Positions 15,219 through 24,085 of a stretch of 43,439 nucleotides of DNA are shown piece by piece (the stretch's first letter is position 1; each line of letters begins with the position of its first letter). Origin of the DNA: Glaciecola sp. HTCC2999 (lineage in GTDB: Bacteria; Pseudomonadota; Gammaproteobacteria; Enterobacterales; Alteromonadaceae); contig CATECQ010000030.1 of the NCBI GenBank assembly GCA_949498985.1, positions 1 to 43,439 on the forward strand, written 5' to 3'. The notes under the pieces are model-generated. The model was not told where the DNA came from. It ran no database searches and was given only the letters and a program-made list of their open reading frames with translations. The translations under genes and the position numbers were made by a program.

Positions 15219-17687
15219 TCACTCGTATTTTACTCCTGCCCGCTCCGACAACAGCGCCCTGACTTCATCCATCATTGTTTCCGCCTCAGCATACAAACTC
15301 GCTTGCTCCATTAACGCTTCTCGACCTCCGCCTTTGATCACTTCACTACGAACATTGAGCACAATTGGGATGGCCATCGGTGAAATTTTTTCTAGCCTAA
15401 TAAATTGGATTTGACCCACATAACGGATCAACATATCCGCCAAACGTCTCACATCAAGCAGCTCGCGTTCCGCGTCTTCGCGTGTCACCTCTAACAGAAT
15501 ATGATCTGGGTCATGTTCACGCAAAGTATCGTAAATTAAATCTGTCGAGAATGTCACTTGTTTCATCGTTTTATGTGTTCCGTGGTAACGCTGCTCAGTT
15601 AACCCGCTCACCATAGCAACGTGACGGAATGAACGCTTTAACATGGGTGAAGCCAACATCCAATCTTCAAGTTCATCCCCTAAAATATCAGGATTAAATA
15701 AAGATAAAATTTGGTTTTCTGTTAATAAAGTTAATGAACAAATCGATAACCCATAATCTGTAATACTAAAACTCAGAGGTTTTAGCCGGTATTTTTCCAT
15801 ACGCTTAGTCATGAGCATGCCTAGCGTCTGATTAGTTTTGCGCCCTTCAAACGTATAAATTAATGTGTAATAAGCTTGGCGATAAGGAAAGTGCTCGATC
15901 AAGACTTTATTTGGTTGAGGGATAATTGAGAACTCGGCTTGTAAGCCAAGCCACTCTTGTACTAAATCAGGTAAATCATACCAGCGCTGAGGATGAGCGA
16001 GTAAATCTCGAACTGCATCTGCTAGATAAGATGACAACGGCATCTGACCGCCTGCAAAACTAGGAATTTTAGGTTCTCGTTTTTTACCTGGGCGCGCTTC
16101 TACACACATATCTTTAATACCCTCAAAGACTAAGCACTCGCCGGCAAATAAAAAACTATCACCAGGCACCAATTGCTGGGCAAAATATTCTTCCACCTCA
16201 CCAATAATTTTGCCTGTATGTGCTCGGCGGAGACGTTTAACCTTCAAACGACCGGCTTCAATAATCGTCCCAATATTTTGACGGTGGCGCATAGTAATGC
16301 GTTTTGAAGCCGGTATTAAACCACCAGAGTCATCAGGTAATAAGCGTTTAAAACGTTCATATCCACTCAGCGCGCTCCCCCCATCAATACTAAATTGCCA
16401 TAATTTATCAAATGTAACACGAGCTAATCCTCCATATGGGGCGGCATCAAGACATTGAGCATATATTTCATCAGGCTGGATCGCGCCAGCACACGCACAA
16501 TTAACAATGAACTGTGGAATAATATCCAATGCTCCAGAATTCAGCGGCTCAGAGTCTAACTCTCCGCGTTCAATCGCATGCATAGCACTTAAACTTTCAA
16601 GCGCTTCAAAGCGGTTACCGGGCACTAATAACGCTTTACTCGGCTTATCCAAAGTATGGTTTGAGCGACCGATACGCTGTAATAAGCGGCTCACACCCTT
16701 GGGAGCACCGACTTGGATGACAAGTTCTACATCCCCCCAATCAATCCCAAGCTCCAGTGCAGAAGTAGTCACAATCGCACGCAATAACCCTTTAGCCATC
16801 ATGTTTTCCGTTTTATGACGTTGCTCTTTACTGAGTGCACCATGGTATAGTGCAATAGGTAGGTTTTGGTCATTGACCTCCCATAAACCTTGAAATATCA
16901 ACTCAGCTTGAGCGCGAGTATTCACAAATACTAATGCCGTCTGAGTATTAATAATTTGCGTATAAATATCTTCAATCGCATATGTTCCCATATGCCCACC
17001 AAATGGAATATGCGCTTGGGTCGGTAATAATCGTACTTGCGGTTGTGTCACACTGGGGCACAAATGAATATGTGCTGGCTGACCGCTAATGCCTAACCAA
17101 CTCGCTAACAGTGACGGATCAGCCACCGTTGCAGATAAACCGAAACGAATAAAATTGGGTTGAATAGACTGTAATCGAGCAAGCGTTAGTGTCGTGAAAT
17201 CACCGCGTTTATTGGGCGCTAAATTATGTACTTCATCAATAATGACTGAACGTAGATGCTTGAACATCGTTTTTGCATCGCTATACGAGAGCATAAGCAT
17301 TAAAGATTCGGGAGTGGTCAGTAAGATATTTGGCGGCTTTTTTCGTTGTCGAGTACGTTTGTAAGCCGGTGTATCACCAGTACGTGTTTCAACGGTAATG
17401 TTCAACGCCATTTGTTCAATGGGTTGAGTCAAATTACGCTCTATATCATGGGTCAACGCTTTAAGTGGAGAAATATACAAGGTATGTAAGCCGCTGATAG
17501 GCTGTTCATATAAATCGACTAATGTTGGCAAGAAACCTGATAACGTTTTTCCCGCTCCGGTAGGCGCAATGAGTAAGGTCGATTCACCTTGAGTAAAAGC
17601 ATCAAGCATATGTGCTTGATAATCACGAAGTTGCCAGCGCTTTTGGGCAAACCATTGAGAAAAAACATCAGGCAATACAGATGACAT
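15219..17687 (-). CDS. lhr: Lhr-core DEXH-box helicase, ligase-associated
   Basis: This superfamily 2 ATPase is the short (core) form of Lhr, a 3'-to-5' translocase that unwinds DNA or RNA:DNA hybrids. The 822-residue protein has motif I APTGAGKT (41-48), Ia SPLKALTHD, DEVH (151-154), SAT (185-187), VNTRAQAEL, TTSALELGIDWGDVELVIQ and QRIGRSNH. A winged-helix and Lhr-specific C-terminal region follows. Full-length Lhr of E. coli is about 1,500 residues and carries an extra C-terminal domain that is absent here, which matches the ligase-associated subgroup. It lies upstream of pdeM on the minus strand and diverges from the exonuclease-ligase pair across about 160 bases. I see no consensus LexA box between them. 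Confidence 0.93.
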   Translation of the reverse strand: MSSVLPDVFSQWFAQKRWQLRDYQAHMLDAFTQGESTLLIAPTGAGKTLSGFLPTLVDLYEQPISGLHTLYISPLKALTHDIERNLTQPIEQMALNITVETRTGDTPAYKRTRQRKKPPNILLTTPESLMLMLSYSDAKTMFKHLRSVIIDEVHNLAPNKRGDFTTLTLARLQSIQPNFIRFGLSATVADPSLLASWLGISGQPAHIHLCPSVTQPQVRLLPTQAHIPFGGHMGTYAIEDIYTQIINTQTALVFVNTRAQAELIFQGLWEVNDQNLPIALYHGALSKEQRHKTENMMAKGLLRAIVTTSALELGIDWGDVELVIQVGAPKGVSRLLQRIGRSNHTLDKPSKALLVPGNRFEALESLSAMHAIERGELDSEPLNSGALDIIPQFIVNCACAGAIQPDEIYAQCLDAAPYGGLARVTFDKLWQFSIDGGSALSGYERFKRLLPDDSGGLIPASKRITMRHRQNIGTIIEAGRLKVKRLRRAHTGKIIGEVEEYFAQQLVPGDSFLFAGECLVFEGIKDMCVEARPGKKREPKIPSFAGGQMPLSSYLADAVRDLLAHPQRWYDLPDLVQEWLGLQAEFSIIPQPNKVLIEHFPYRQAYYTLIYTFEGRKTNQTLGMLMTKRMEKYRLKPLSFSITDYGLSICSLTLLTENQILSLFNPDILGDELEDWMLASPMLKRSFRHVAMVSGLTEQRYHGTHKTMKQVTFSTDLIYDTLREHDPDHILLEVTREDAERELLDVRRLADMLIRYVGQIQFIRLEKISPMAIPIVLNVRSEVIKGGGREALMEQASLYAEAETMMDEVRALLSERAGVKYE

Positions 17688-17851
17688 GAACTTCTTTATA
17701 GAATGAGTGAATATATTTGAATACGGACAAGTTCGATGTTTTGCTCACCAGTAATTCAATATAATCATGTAAAATTTTATCCATGAGTGTGTGCTTTTTC
17801 TGCTCATTTTCGTATTTAGTAGTATGTGTTTTTTATTAAAAGTACTTGATC

Positions 17852-18901
17852 GTGTCAACGTCAACTATCCTTGAACCCCATCCTGATACGTGGATAGAAG
17901 TCCGTAGTGCAGGGATATATTGCATTCCTGCTGATGTCTACATAGATCCAATGCAGCCTGTTGAGCGGGCTTTAATTACTCATGGGCATGCGGACCATGC
18001 TCGAGGGGGACACCAACGTGTTTGGGCGACATTAGAAACGATAACTATCATGCAACAGCGTTATGGTATTGAACATGCTTTACTACAAACAGTTGTCACT
18101 TTTGGTGAAGAAATTAATCTTACTCCCGAGGCTGAGCATCCGGTTTTCATGTGCCTTTACCCTGCTGGGCATATTTTAGGCTCGGCGCAAATTAAACTTA
18201 CTTACCAAGGAGTGAGCATTGTCTTCGCTGGTGATTATAAACGCACACCTGATCCGAGTTGCCCAGCCTTTATACCAATCGACTGTGATGTGTTTGTGAC
18301 GGAAGCTACATTTGCACTACCGGTATTTAACCATCCTCCTATTCAGGATGAAATACATAAATTAATACTGTCGTTAACACGTTTTCCAGAGCGTTGTCAT
18401 TTAGTCGGGGCGTATGCGTTAGGCAAGTGTCAACGGGTGATTCTGGGTTTGCGCCAGTATGGTTATCATAAACCCATTTATTTACACGGTGCATTACTAA
18501 AGTTATGCCAGACCTATCGTGAGTTTGGTTATGATCTTGGTGAATGTGTTCCAGTCAGTGAGGTAGACGATTACCATTCCCTAGCAGGTGAAATAGTCCT
18601 TGCCCCGCCATCGGCATTAACTGACCGCTGGTCGCGTAAACTACCCGATGTATTAACCTGTATGGCTTCTGGTTGGATGCAAATCAGGGCACGTACTAAG
18701 CAAAAACGTGCTGAATTACCGTTAATTATTTCTGATCATTGTGATTGGCAGGAGTTACTCGATACCTTAGATGAAATACGTCCTACTGAAGTGTGGATCA
18801 CACACGGCCGTGAAGATGCATTAATGCATGCATGTAACAATATGGGTATCCATGCTCGCGCGTTACGCTTAATTGGCTATGAGGATGAAAATAATGAGTA
18901 A
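17852..18901 (+). CDS. Ligase-associated DNA repair exonuclease (metallo-beta-lactamase fold)
   Basis: The protein has the metallo-beta-lactamase signature HGHADH about 45 residues in, then YPAGHILGSAQI, FAGDYKR and the late ISDHCDWQELL and VWITHG segments of the beta-CASP/mRNA 3'-end-processing group. It is the usual partner of the cisplatin-type ATP-dependent ligase and is annotated as a DNA-damage-response exonuclease. The start is uncertain. GTG at 17852 has an AAAAG stretch 9 bases upstream, while TTG at 17846 is also open and no ATG precedes the conserved region. Its TAA lies inside the ligase start region, an 8-base overlap (ATGAGTAA), so the two are translationally coupled. Confidence 0.88.
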   Translation: MSTSTILEPHPDTWIEVRSAGIYCIPADVYIDPMQPVERALITHGHADHARGGHQRVWATLETITIMQQRYGIEHALLQTVVTFGEEINLTPEAEHPVFMCLYPAGHILGSAQIKLTYQGVSIVFAGDYKRTPDPSCPAFIPIDCDVFVTEATFALPVFNHPPIQDEIHKLILSLTRFPERCHLVGAYALGKCQRVILGLRQYGYHKPIYLHGALLKLCQTYREFGYDLGECVPVSEVDDYHSLAGEIVLAPPSALTDRWSRKLPDVLTCMASGWMQIRARTKQKRAELPLIISDHCDWQELLDTLDEIRPTEVWITHGREDALMHACNNMGIHARALRLIGYEDENNE

Positions 18902-20540
18902 TTTTGCCGATTTTAGTACGTTGCTTGATAGTCTTTATTACACCAGTTCGACTAAAGCAAAGACCCGTCTTCTATGTGAATATTTAACAAACACACCGGA
19001 TCCTGACCGTGGTTGGGCCATCGCAGTGCTTTCAGGTACTTTACAATTAGAGTTTTTTAGCCGAAGTACCGTCAAAAACCTGATGCTAACTCACTGTGAT
19101 CCGGTTTTGTTTGCCATGAGCTATGATTATGTAGGTGAAATGAGCGAGACAGTCGCCCATATGTGGCCAACACCCAAAACCATTGAACTTGACTGTAACC
19201 GATCCCTGCCAAGTCTGAATGACATCATTACGGAATTTAGCAATACCCCAAAAAACGCGATCCCAGAATGTTTAGCCAGTTATCTTGATCGCTTCACTCC
19301 TTCTCAACGTTGGGCCTTAGTTAAACTCGGCACTCGCGGTTTACGTGTCGGCGTATCGGCTCGTTTAGTCAAAAATATCTTAGCTGAATTTGCCTCTGTT
19401 TCAACGATTCAAGTCAGTGATATCGAAACCTTATGGCATGGAGTCTCGCCACCCTATACAGAGTTACTTACTTGGTTGGAAGGCAAAACACCTAAACCTG
19501 ATGTATCAGATCGCATCGTATTTCACCCTGTCATGTTGGCACATCCTGTCACCGAAGCTGAGCTAGCGAATATCGATTTTAATGAATGGGTCGCGGAGTA
19601 TAAATATGATGGTATTAGGGTGCAAATTGTCGCCACTTCACATGGTATAGGCATGTTCTCACGCACCGGTGATGATATTGCGCACTCATTTCCAGATGTC
19701 GTAGAGTTATGGCAAAACACTGGTGTTTATGGCGTTTTCGATGGAGAGTTATTAGCGTTTTCTGACGTTGATATTGGCACGTTTAACCAGCTTCAACAAC
19801 GCTTAAATAAAAAGAAACCCACCAAGAAATTAATGAATGAAATCCCGTGCGGGATTATTATCTATGATTGTCTTGCTCTTGGAAGTGGCACACAGCGCTG
19901 TTCTTTAACCGAGCTGCCCTTAAGCGAACGCCAAACAAAGCTCACAGAGGTACTTACCCCAGTCATTCAACACAGAATTAGATTATCACCGACCATCACT
20001 ATTACAAGTAAAACCCAATGCCAGCGCGTACGTGATGAAATATGTGAACGCTCTGGTCAACGTATTGAAGGATTAATGTTAAAACGTAAAACTTCATTAT
20101 ATATGTCTGGGCGCCCGAAAGGTCAATGGGTTAAGTATAAACGTGACCCCATGCTTGTTGATGCGGTGATCATGTACGCGCAGCGTGGCCATGGTAAGCG
20201 CTCTTCGTTTTATTCTGATTATACCTTCGGATGCTGGGGGACTAATGAGATAGGCGAAAGAGTGTTACTACCAATTGGAAAAGCCTATTCCGGATTCAGT
20301 GATGCTGAACTGCATGAACTTGATAAATGGGTACGTAAACATACAATCGGCCGTTTTGGCCCAGTCAAAGAAGTCGCTAAGGAACTTGTCTTTGAAGTAG
20401 CCTTTGATTCGGTACATACTTCTAAACGACACAAATCAGGCATCGCTTTGCGTTTTCCCCGCATCCATCGTATTCGTTGGGACAAACCGGCCAATGAAGC
20501 CGATGAACTGACGAGGTTAGTTGGGATGATAATTCAATGA
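18894..20540 (+). CDS. ATP-dependent DNA ligase (cisplatin-damage-response type)
   Basis: This is a second, ATP-dependent ligase; the essential bacterial replicative ligase is NAD-dependent. The 548-residue protein has an N-terminal DNA-binding domain (about 1-200). The nucleotidyltransferase core follows with motif I EYKYDG (K237 becomes adenylated), RTGDDIAHSFPDV (motif III region), FDGELLAF and EGLMLKRKTSLY. Motif V is QWVKYKRD, and a C-terminal OB domain completes the protein. The start is the ATG at 18894 with GAGG 9 bases upstream; upstream in-frame codons lie inside the exonuclease gene. With the exonuclease, helicase and phosphoesterase it forms the known four-gene repair set. It is convergent with the GST gene. 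Confidence 0.94.
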   Translation: MSNFADFSTLLDSLYYTSSTKAKTRLLCEYLTNTPDPDRGWAIAVLSGTLQLEFFSRSTVKNLMLTHCDPVLFAMSYDYVGEMSETVAHMWPTPKTIELDCNRSLPSLNDIITEFSNTPKNAIPECLASYLDRFTPSQRWALVKLGTRGLRVGVSARLVKNILAEFASVSTIQVSDIETLWHGVSPPYTELLTWLEGKTPKPDVSDRIVFHPVMLAHPVTEAELANIDFNEWVAEYKYDGIRVQIVATSHGIGMFSRTGDDIAHSFPDVVELWQNTGVYGVFDGELLAFSDVDIGTFNQLQQRLNKKKPTKKLMNEIPCGIIIYDCLALGSGTQRCSLTELPLSERQTKLTEVLTPVIQHRIRLSPTITITSKTQCQRVRDEICERSGQRIEGLMLKRKTSLYMSGRPKGQWVKYKRDPMLVDAVIMYAQRGHGKRSSFYSDYTFGCWGTNEIGERVLLPIGKAYSGFSDAELHELDKWVRKHTIGRFGPVKEVAKELVFEVAFDSVHTSKRHKSGIALRFPRIHRIRWDKPANEADELTRLVGMIIQ

Positions 20541-20549
20541 GTGCATCAC

Positions 20550-20568
20550 CAATACTATCCTAGTATTG
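20550..20568. terminator. Hairpin between convergent ligase and GST genes
   Basis: CAATACTA (20550-20557) and TAGTATTG (20561-20568) form a perfect 8-base stem with a 3-base loop, 10 bases after the ligase stop and 16 past the GST stop. No T-run follows, so termination is only a suggestion from its position. Confidence 0.35.
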
Positions 20569-20583
20569 CCCTCTGCTCCCCGG

Positions 20584-21198
20584 TTAAGCTCGAGCACTTT
20601 CTCTAGCGCTCACCATGTCATACCAACGCTGCAAATCTTCTTGTTCTGGTTGGATTCGAATTTTCATGACTCGTGCAAAGTCTACCGCTGTAAAAGCTGT
20701 AATATCAGCAATACTAAATTTATCTCCGGCTAAATAAGTTGATTGAGCCAAATGCTGATCAAGGAGATGCATAAATTTTTGAGCATTAATACCCGCTTCT
20801 TTACCGTATTCTGGGACTGGTTTCATTCGGTCTTTAAAATATCCCGTAGAGTGTTGAAAGCACATGCCCACTTGCATAAACAAATAAAGCTCTGCTCGTT
20901 GTTGCCATTGTGATATCAAGCCAATCTCTAATGGCGTTTCACCCAATAATGATGGCTGAGGATGTAAAGCTTCAAAATAATGGCATATTGCAGTGGATTC
21001 ACTGATAGTGGTACCGTCATCTAACTCTAAAATGGGTACTTTACCTAACGGATTTTTAGCACGGATAGCGGGTGATAGATTTTCTCCGGTCACAATATCA
21101 ATTTGCACATACTCAACATCAATTCCTTTTTCAGCTAAGAACATTCTCACTCTTCTTGGGGTAGGGGCTGTTTGAGTATCATAAATTTTCATGCTCAT
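20584..21198 (-). CDS. Glutathione S-transferase family protein
   Basis: The 204-residue protein has the GST two-domain layout. A thioredoxin-like N-domain contains TPRRVRMFLAEKGI, the cis-proline VP (54-55) and the glutathione gamma-glutamyl contact ESTAI (67-71). An all-helical C-domain contains AGDKFSIADITAFTAVDFAR, the conserved N-capping box. The substrate is unknown. The first ATG (21198) overlaps the ubiG stop as ATGA; a second ATG two codons later has a better-spaced AAGGA (8 bases) and may be the true start. It is co-transcribed with ubiG, which is not a standard pairing. It could detoxify electrophiles such as quinones, but that is inference from its neighbour. Confidence 0.88.
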   Translation of the reverse strand: MSMKIYDTQTAPTPRRVRMFLAEKGIDVEYVQIDIVTGENLSPAIRAKNPLGKVPILELDDGTTISESTAICHYFEALHPQPSLLGETPLEIGLISQWQQRAELYLFMQVGMCFQHSTGYFKDRMKPVPEYGKEAGINAQKFMHLLDQHLAQSTYLAGDKFSIADITAFTAVDFARVMKIRIQPEQEDLQRWYDMVSARESARA

Positions 21199-22007
21199 TT
21201 TCCTTTATTTTTGATAAAGCACTGCACATAATTAATCGCTAGGCTATCAGTGTAACGCCAGCGCTTGTTCCACGCATTAAACTTCATACCGGTTTGATTA
21301 ATCAATTCGCACTCGCTGGCATTGGCCCAAGCAGATAGTTCATTAGGTTTGACAAACTTGCGCCAGCTGTGAGTACCAATGGGTAAATAGCGCATCACAT
21401 ATTCTGCACCCACAATAGCAAATACATAAGACGTCACAGTGCGATTTAAAGTAGCTAAAATCAATATCCCACCGGGTTTCACAAGTTGTGCACATTGATT
21501 AATTAATAGGCTTTGATTTTGAACATGTTCAACCACCTCAGCGTTGATAACAACATCATACTGTTGTTGCTTTGCAACAAGTTCTTCTGCCAAAGTATGA
21601 CAATAGGTCACTCGAGTCTTGGTGTTTTGTGCATGCTGTGTCGCTACTTGAATACTCATTGCTGAAGCATCAATCCCAGTTACCTCACCTCCTAGCCGTG
21701 CAAGAGGCTCAGAAACAAGGCCACCACCACAGCCGACATCCAAGATTGATAAACCACTTAATGGCTTACCTAAATCATACAGCCGCCAAAGATTTTCGTT
21801 AGGTGATGGTTCAAAAGGTAAATCCAGCGCAAAGTGCTCCGCTATTTGACTAGTAAAATAAGCTAGCCGAGCATGATTAAAGGCTATTGCCTGTCCGTAT
21901 TGACCAATAGGATCCCACCATTGCTCAGCGAGACTATCAAATCTTGCCACTTCTTCAGGATCGAGTGTTTGACTCACACTGCCATATAACGCACTCTTAT
22001 CTAACAT
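21195..22007 (-). CDS. ubiG: Ubiquinone O-methyltransferase UbiG
   Basis: UbiG performs both O-methylations in ubiquinone synthesis using S-adenosylmethionine. Visible are the UbiG N-terminal motif EEVARFDSLAEQWWDP (about 18-33), motif I ILDVGCGGGL (88-97), GIDAS, LVKPGGILILATLNR and VGAEYVMRYLPIGTHSWRKF, which is the family-specific membrane-facing segment. At 270 residues it is about 30 longer than E. coli UbiG, with an insertion around residues 58-85. The wording of several motifs (SEPLARLGGEVTGID, GTHSWRKFVKP) reminds me more of alphaproteobacterial UbiG than of the enterobacterial form. GAGGAC lies 7 bases before the ATG. The downstream gst gene overlaps its stop. Confidence 0.9.
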   Translation of the reverse strand: MLDKSALYGSVSQTLDPEEVARFDSLAEQWWDPIGQYGQAIAFNHARLAYFTSQIAEHFALDLPFEPSPNENLWRLYDLGKPLSGLSILDVGCGGGLVSEPLARLGGEVTGIDASAMSIQVATQHAQNTKTRVTYCHTLAEELVAKQQQYDVVINAEVVEHVQNQSLLINQCAQLVKPGGILILATLNRTVTSYVFAIVGAEYVMRYLPIGTHSWRKFVKPNELSAWANASECELINQTGMKFNAWNKRWRYTDSLAINYVQCFIKNKGK

Positions 22008-22095
22008 TGGCTATGTCCTCACTATATATCGATGATCTATTTGGAATGTTTACGTATAAAAACATTATATAGTTTGTATTATTTAAGAAGAATCT

Positions 22096-22464
22096 ATGAA
22101 TCAACTCAATGTTTTGGGTGAACCCCTACAGCTATGTTGCTCAGGCACAGGCTTTCAAAGAAACGGTTTTTGTGAAGTGCCAGCAGGTGATCGCGGTAAC
22201 CATTCTGTCTGTGCTATTGTGACAGATGCGTTTTTATTGATGCAACAACGTATCGGCAATGATTTAATTACACCTATTCCTGCTTATCAATTTAATGGCC
22301 TCAAAGCAGGAGATCGTTGGTGTTTATGCGCTATTCGTTGGTACCAGTCCTACTTAGCGGGTGTTGCGCCTCCAGTCATATTATCTGCTACTGCGCAAGA
22401 TGCGCTAAACGTTATTGATCTTGCAATACTTCAAGCACATGCGTTTGAGCCATCGGCTTCTTAA
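22096..22464 (+). CDS. DUF2237 family protein
   Basis: This 122-residue cytoplasmic protein matches the DUF2237 family, which typically begins NVLGEPLxxC and contains TGFxRxGxC, HxVCAxxTxxFL, NDLxTPxPxxxFxGLKxGDxWC and LCAxRW; all five are visible here. The family has no known function. The invariant Cys residues (about 14, 26, 39, 76 and 78) and the Trp suggest a ligand- or metal-binding site, but I cannot say which. An AAGAAG site precedes the ATG. The gene is divergent from ubiG and convergent with the DUF4112 gene, 10 bases away, so it is probably monocistronic. Confidence 0.8.
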   Translation: MNQLNVLGEPLQLCCSGTGFQRNGFCEVPAGDRGNHSVCAIVTDAFLLMQQRIGNDLITPIPAYQFNGLKAGDRWCLCAIRWYQSYLAGVAPPVILSATAQDALNVIDLAILQAHAFEPSAS

Positions 22465-22474
22465 TCAAGCTCAA

Positions 22475-22900
22475 CTAGTCCGTTGTTTGCCTGGTGGTAG
22501 ATTCAAAATCTGCTTGCCATTGGGTAAGAGCTGCTTGAGTATGCTTATCAACTCCAGCTTTATTGTTTTCTATCCACCAACGCTCTAATAATCTCACATT
22601 GCGCACGTTAGCTTTGAAGAATAAATCAAATAAGTCACCCACTAGCGGGATAAAACCCAACCCAAAATCTAATAAGGCATTCGTCATCATTTTATGCTGA
22701 ATATTGTTCGGCACCCCCAGCTGTTTACCCAGATAAATAATCCGCAAACTCGCTAAGAGCATAATGGTATCTCCCAATATTGGGATTAAACCAATCAAAA
22801 AATCTAACCCTACCCGAACCCCAATAAATGGGATCTTTACAGCCATATCTAATACATTAGCAATGTTTTGAGCGCGTAATAATGCTTCAGGTGCGTGCAT
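22475..22900 (-). CDS. DUF4112 small membrane protein
   Basis: The 141-residue protein has two hydrophobic repeats, IPFIGVRVGLDFLIGLIPIL (about 24-43) and LLDFGLGFIPLVGDLFDLFF (about 71-90). Each carries a GLxxIPxxGD core, which is the DUF4112 signature. It is probably membrane-associated; the role is unknown. A GGAAAG site precedes the ATG by 5 bases, and the gene follows hemH by 11 bases on the same strand, so the two are likely one transcript. Nothing links it to haem synthesis beyond this position. Confidence 0.8.
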   Translation of the reverse strand: MHAPEALLRAQNIANVLDMAVKIPFIGVRVGLDFLIGLIPILGDTIMLLASLRIIYLGKQLGVPNNIQHKMMTNALLDFGLGFIPLVGDLFDLFFKANVRNVRLLERWWIENNKAGVDKHTQAALTQWQADFESTTRQTTD

Positions 22901-22911
22901 AGTCTTTCCAA

Positions 22912-23991
22912 TTAAACGGGCGCATCTAGTGCTTTCGCTTCACTTGCACGAATAGTGGTATCCGTCTCTACATCCCAGCCATGTAAGTTATCTTTCAATA
23001 ATGAAAATAACATATCAATATGTGCATCATCGGAATTTAAACATGGAATATATTGGTATTTCTCACCTCCATTTTCCATAAAATATTCCCTGTTTTCTTC
23101 GCCTATTTCTTCAATGGTTTCCAAACAATCAGAGCTAAACCCAGGACAAATAACTTGTAGCGATTGTACTCCTTGAGCCGGAAAATTCTTTAACGTTTCA
23201 TCGGTGTAAGGGGTTAACCATTCCTCACGCCCAAAACGGGATTGGAAAGTAGTCATGTATTCATTTTTATCCAAACCTAACGATTCTGCCACTAAACGTG
23301 TCGTTTTATGACATTCACAGTGGTACGGATCCCCGTTCTTAAGATACCGCTTGGGAATGCCATGATATGAAAAAACCAGTTTATCGGTTCGCCCATGTTC
23401 AGCCCAATGAGCTTTGATACTTTGCACCAAGCATTCAATATAACGTGCATCATCATGATAATGAGAAATAAACCGTAAATCAGGTAACCAACGACGGGAT
23501 GTGAAATCTGTTGCGAGCGCATCAAATGTTGATCCTGTCGTCGATGCGCAATACTGTGGATACAAAGGTAACACTACTACCTTACGCGCGCCTTGTTCAA
23601 GTAGCTTATTCATTGCATTTTCGACACTTGGCTGACCATAGCGCATAGCATAACCGACAATGTATTTACCTGGAGCATGAGCCTCAAATTTTGCTTGCAG
23701 AGCTTCAGCTTGGTTTTTAGTGTGAGTTAGCAGTGGTGAACCATCTTCTGTCCAGACCGTCGCATATGCTTCGGCAGAACGTTTAGGACGAAAGTTAAGA
23801 ATAATTAAATTAAGAATACACCACCAAATCAACTTAGGCACTTCTACCACTCGCGGATCAGATAAAAACTGCTTTAAATAAGGTTTCAATGCCTGTTTGG
23901 TCGGTGCCTCTGGAGTGCCCAAATTACTGATCAATACGCCAATTTTATCGCTTTGCGCATGTGTGAACACCGTATTAGATGTGTACTTCAT
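22912..23991 (-). CDS. hemH: Ferrochelatase
   Basis: HemH inserts ferrous iron into protoporphyrin IX, the last step of protohaem synthesis. The 359-residue protein shows NLGTPEAPT near the start, FLSDPRVVE, and YPQYCASTTGSTFD. The catalytic His210 lies in FSYHGIPKRYLKNGDPYHCEC, and the acidic metal-path residues in CPGFSSDCLETIEEI (E291 in the LE pair). The length and the N-terminal extension of about 15 residues are usual for gammaproteobacteria. The ATG follows a GTGAGA site. The DUF4112 gene follows closely. hemE of the same pathway is 13 kb away in the window, so haem genes are scattered here. Confidence 0.95.
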   Translation of the reverse strand: MKYTSNTVFTHAQSDKIGVLISNLGTPEAPTKQALKPYLKQFLSDPRVVEVPKLIWWCILNLIILNFRPKRSAEAYATVWTEDGSPLLTHTKNQAEALQAKFEAHAPGKYIVGYAMRYGQPSVENAMNKLLEQGARKVVVLPLYPQYCASTTGSTFDALATDFTSRRWLPDLRFISHYHDDARYIECLVQSIKAHWAEHGRTDKLVFSYHGIPKRYLKNGDPYHCECHKTTRLVAESLGLDKNEYMTTFQSRFGREEWLTPYTDETLKNFPAQGVQSLQVICPGFSSDCLETIEEIGEENREYFMENGGEKYQYIPCLNSDDAHIDMLFSLLKDNLHGWDVETDTTIRASEAKALDAPV

Positions 23992-24085
23992 TAATATATC
24001 TCACAATTCTATCAAATTTAGTTAATGTCTTTATTACGTGTTAGCCCTTTATTTGGTCTACATAGAGCATAAATAAATATGATTA

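Noticed and set aside
17688-17851. Possible LexA box or strong divergent promoters between lhr and the exonuclease gene
   Set aside because: I found an isolated TATAAT (17760-17765) without a matching -35 and no CTG-N10-CAG site, so I did not list a promoter.
23292-23525. Open frame of 77 codons inside hemH on the same strand
   Set aside because: It is an out-of-frame reading of hemH with no family features.
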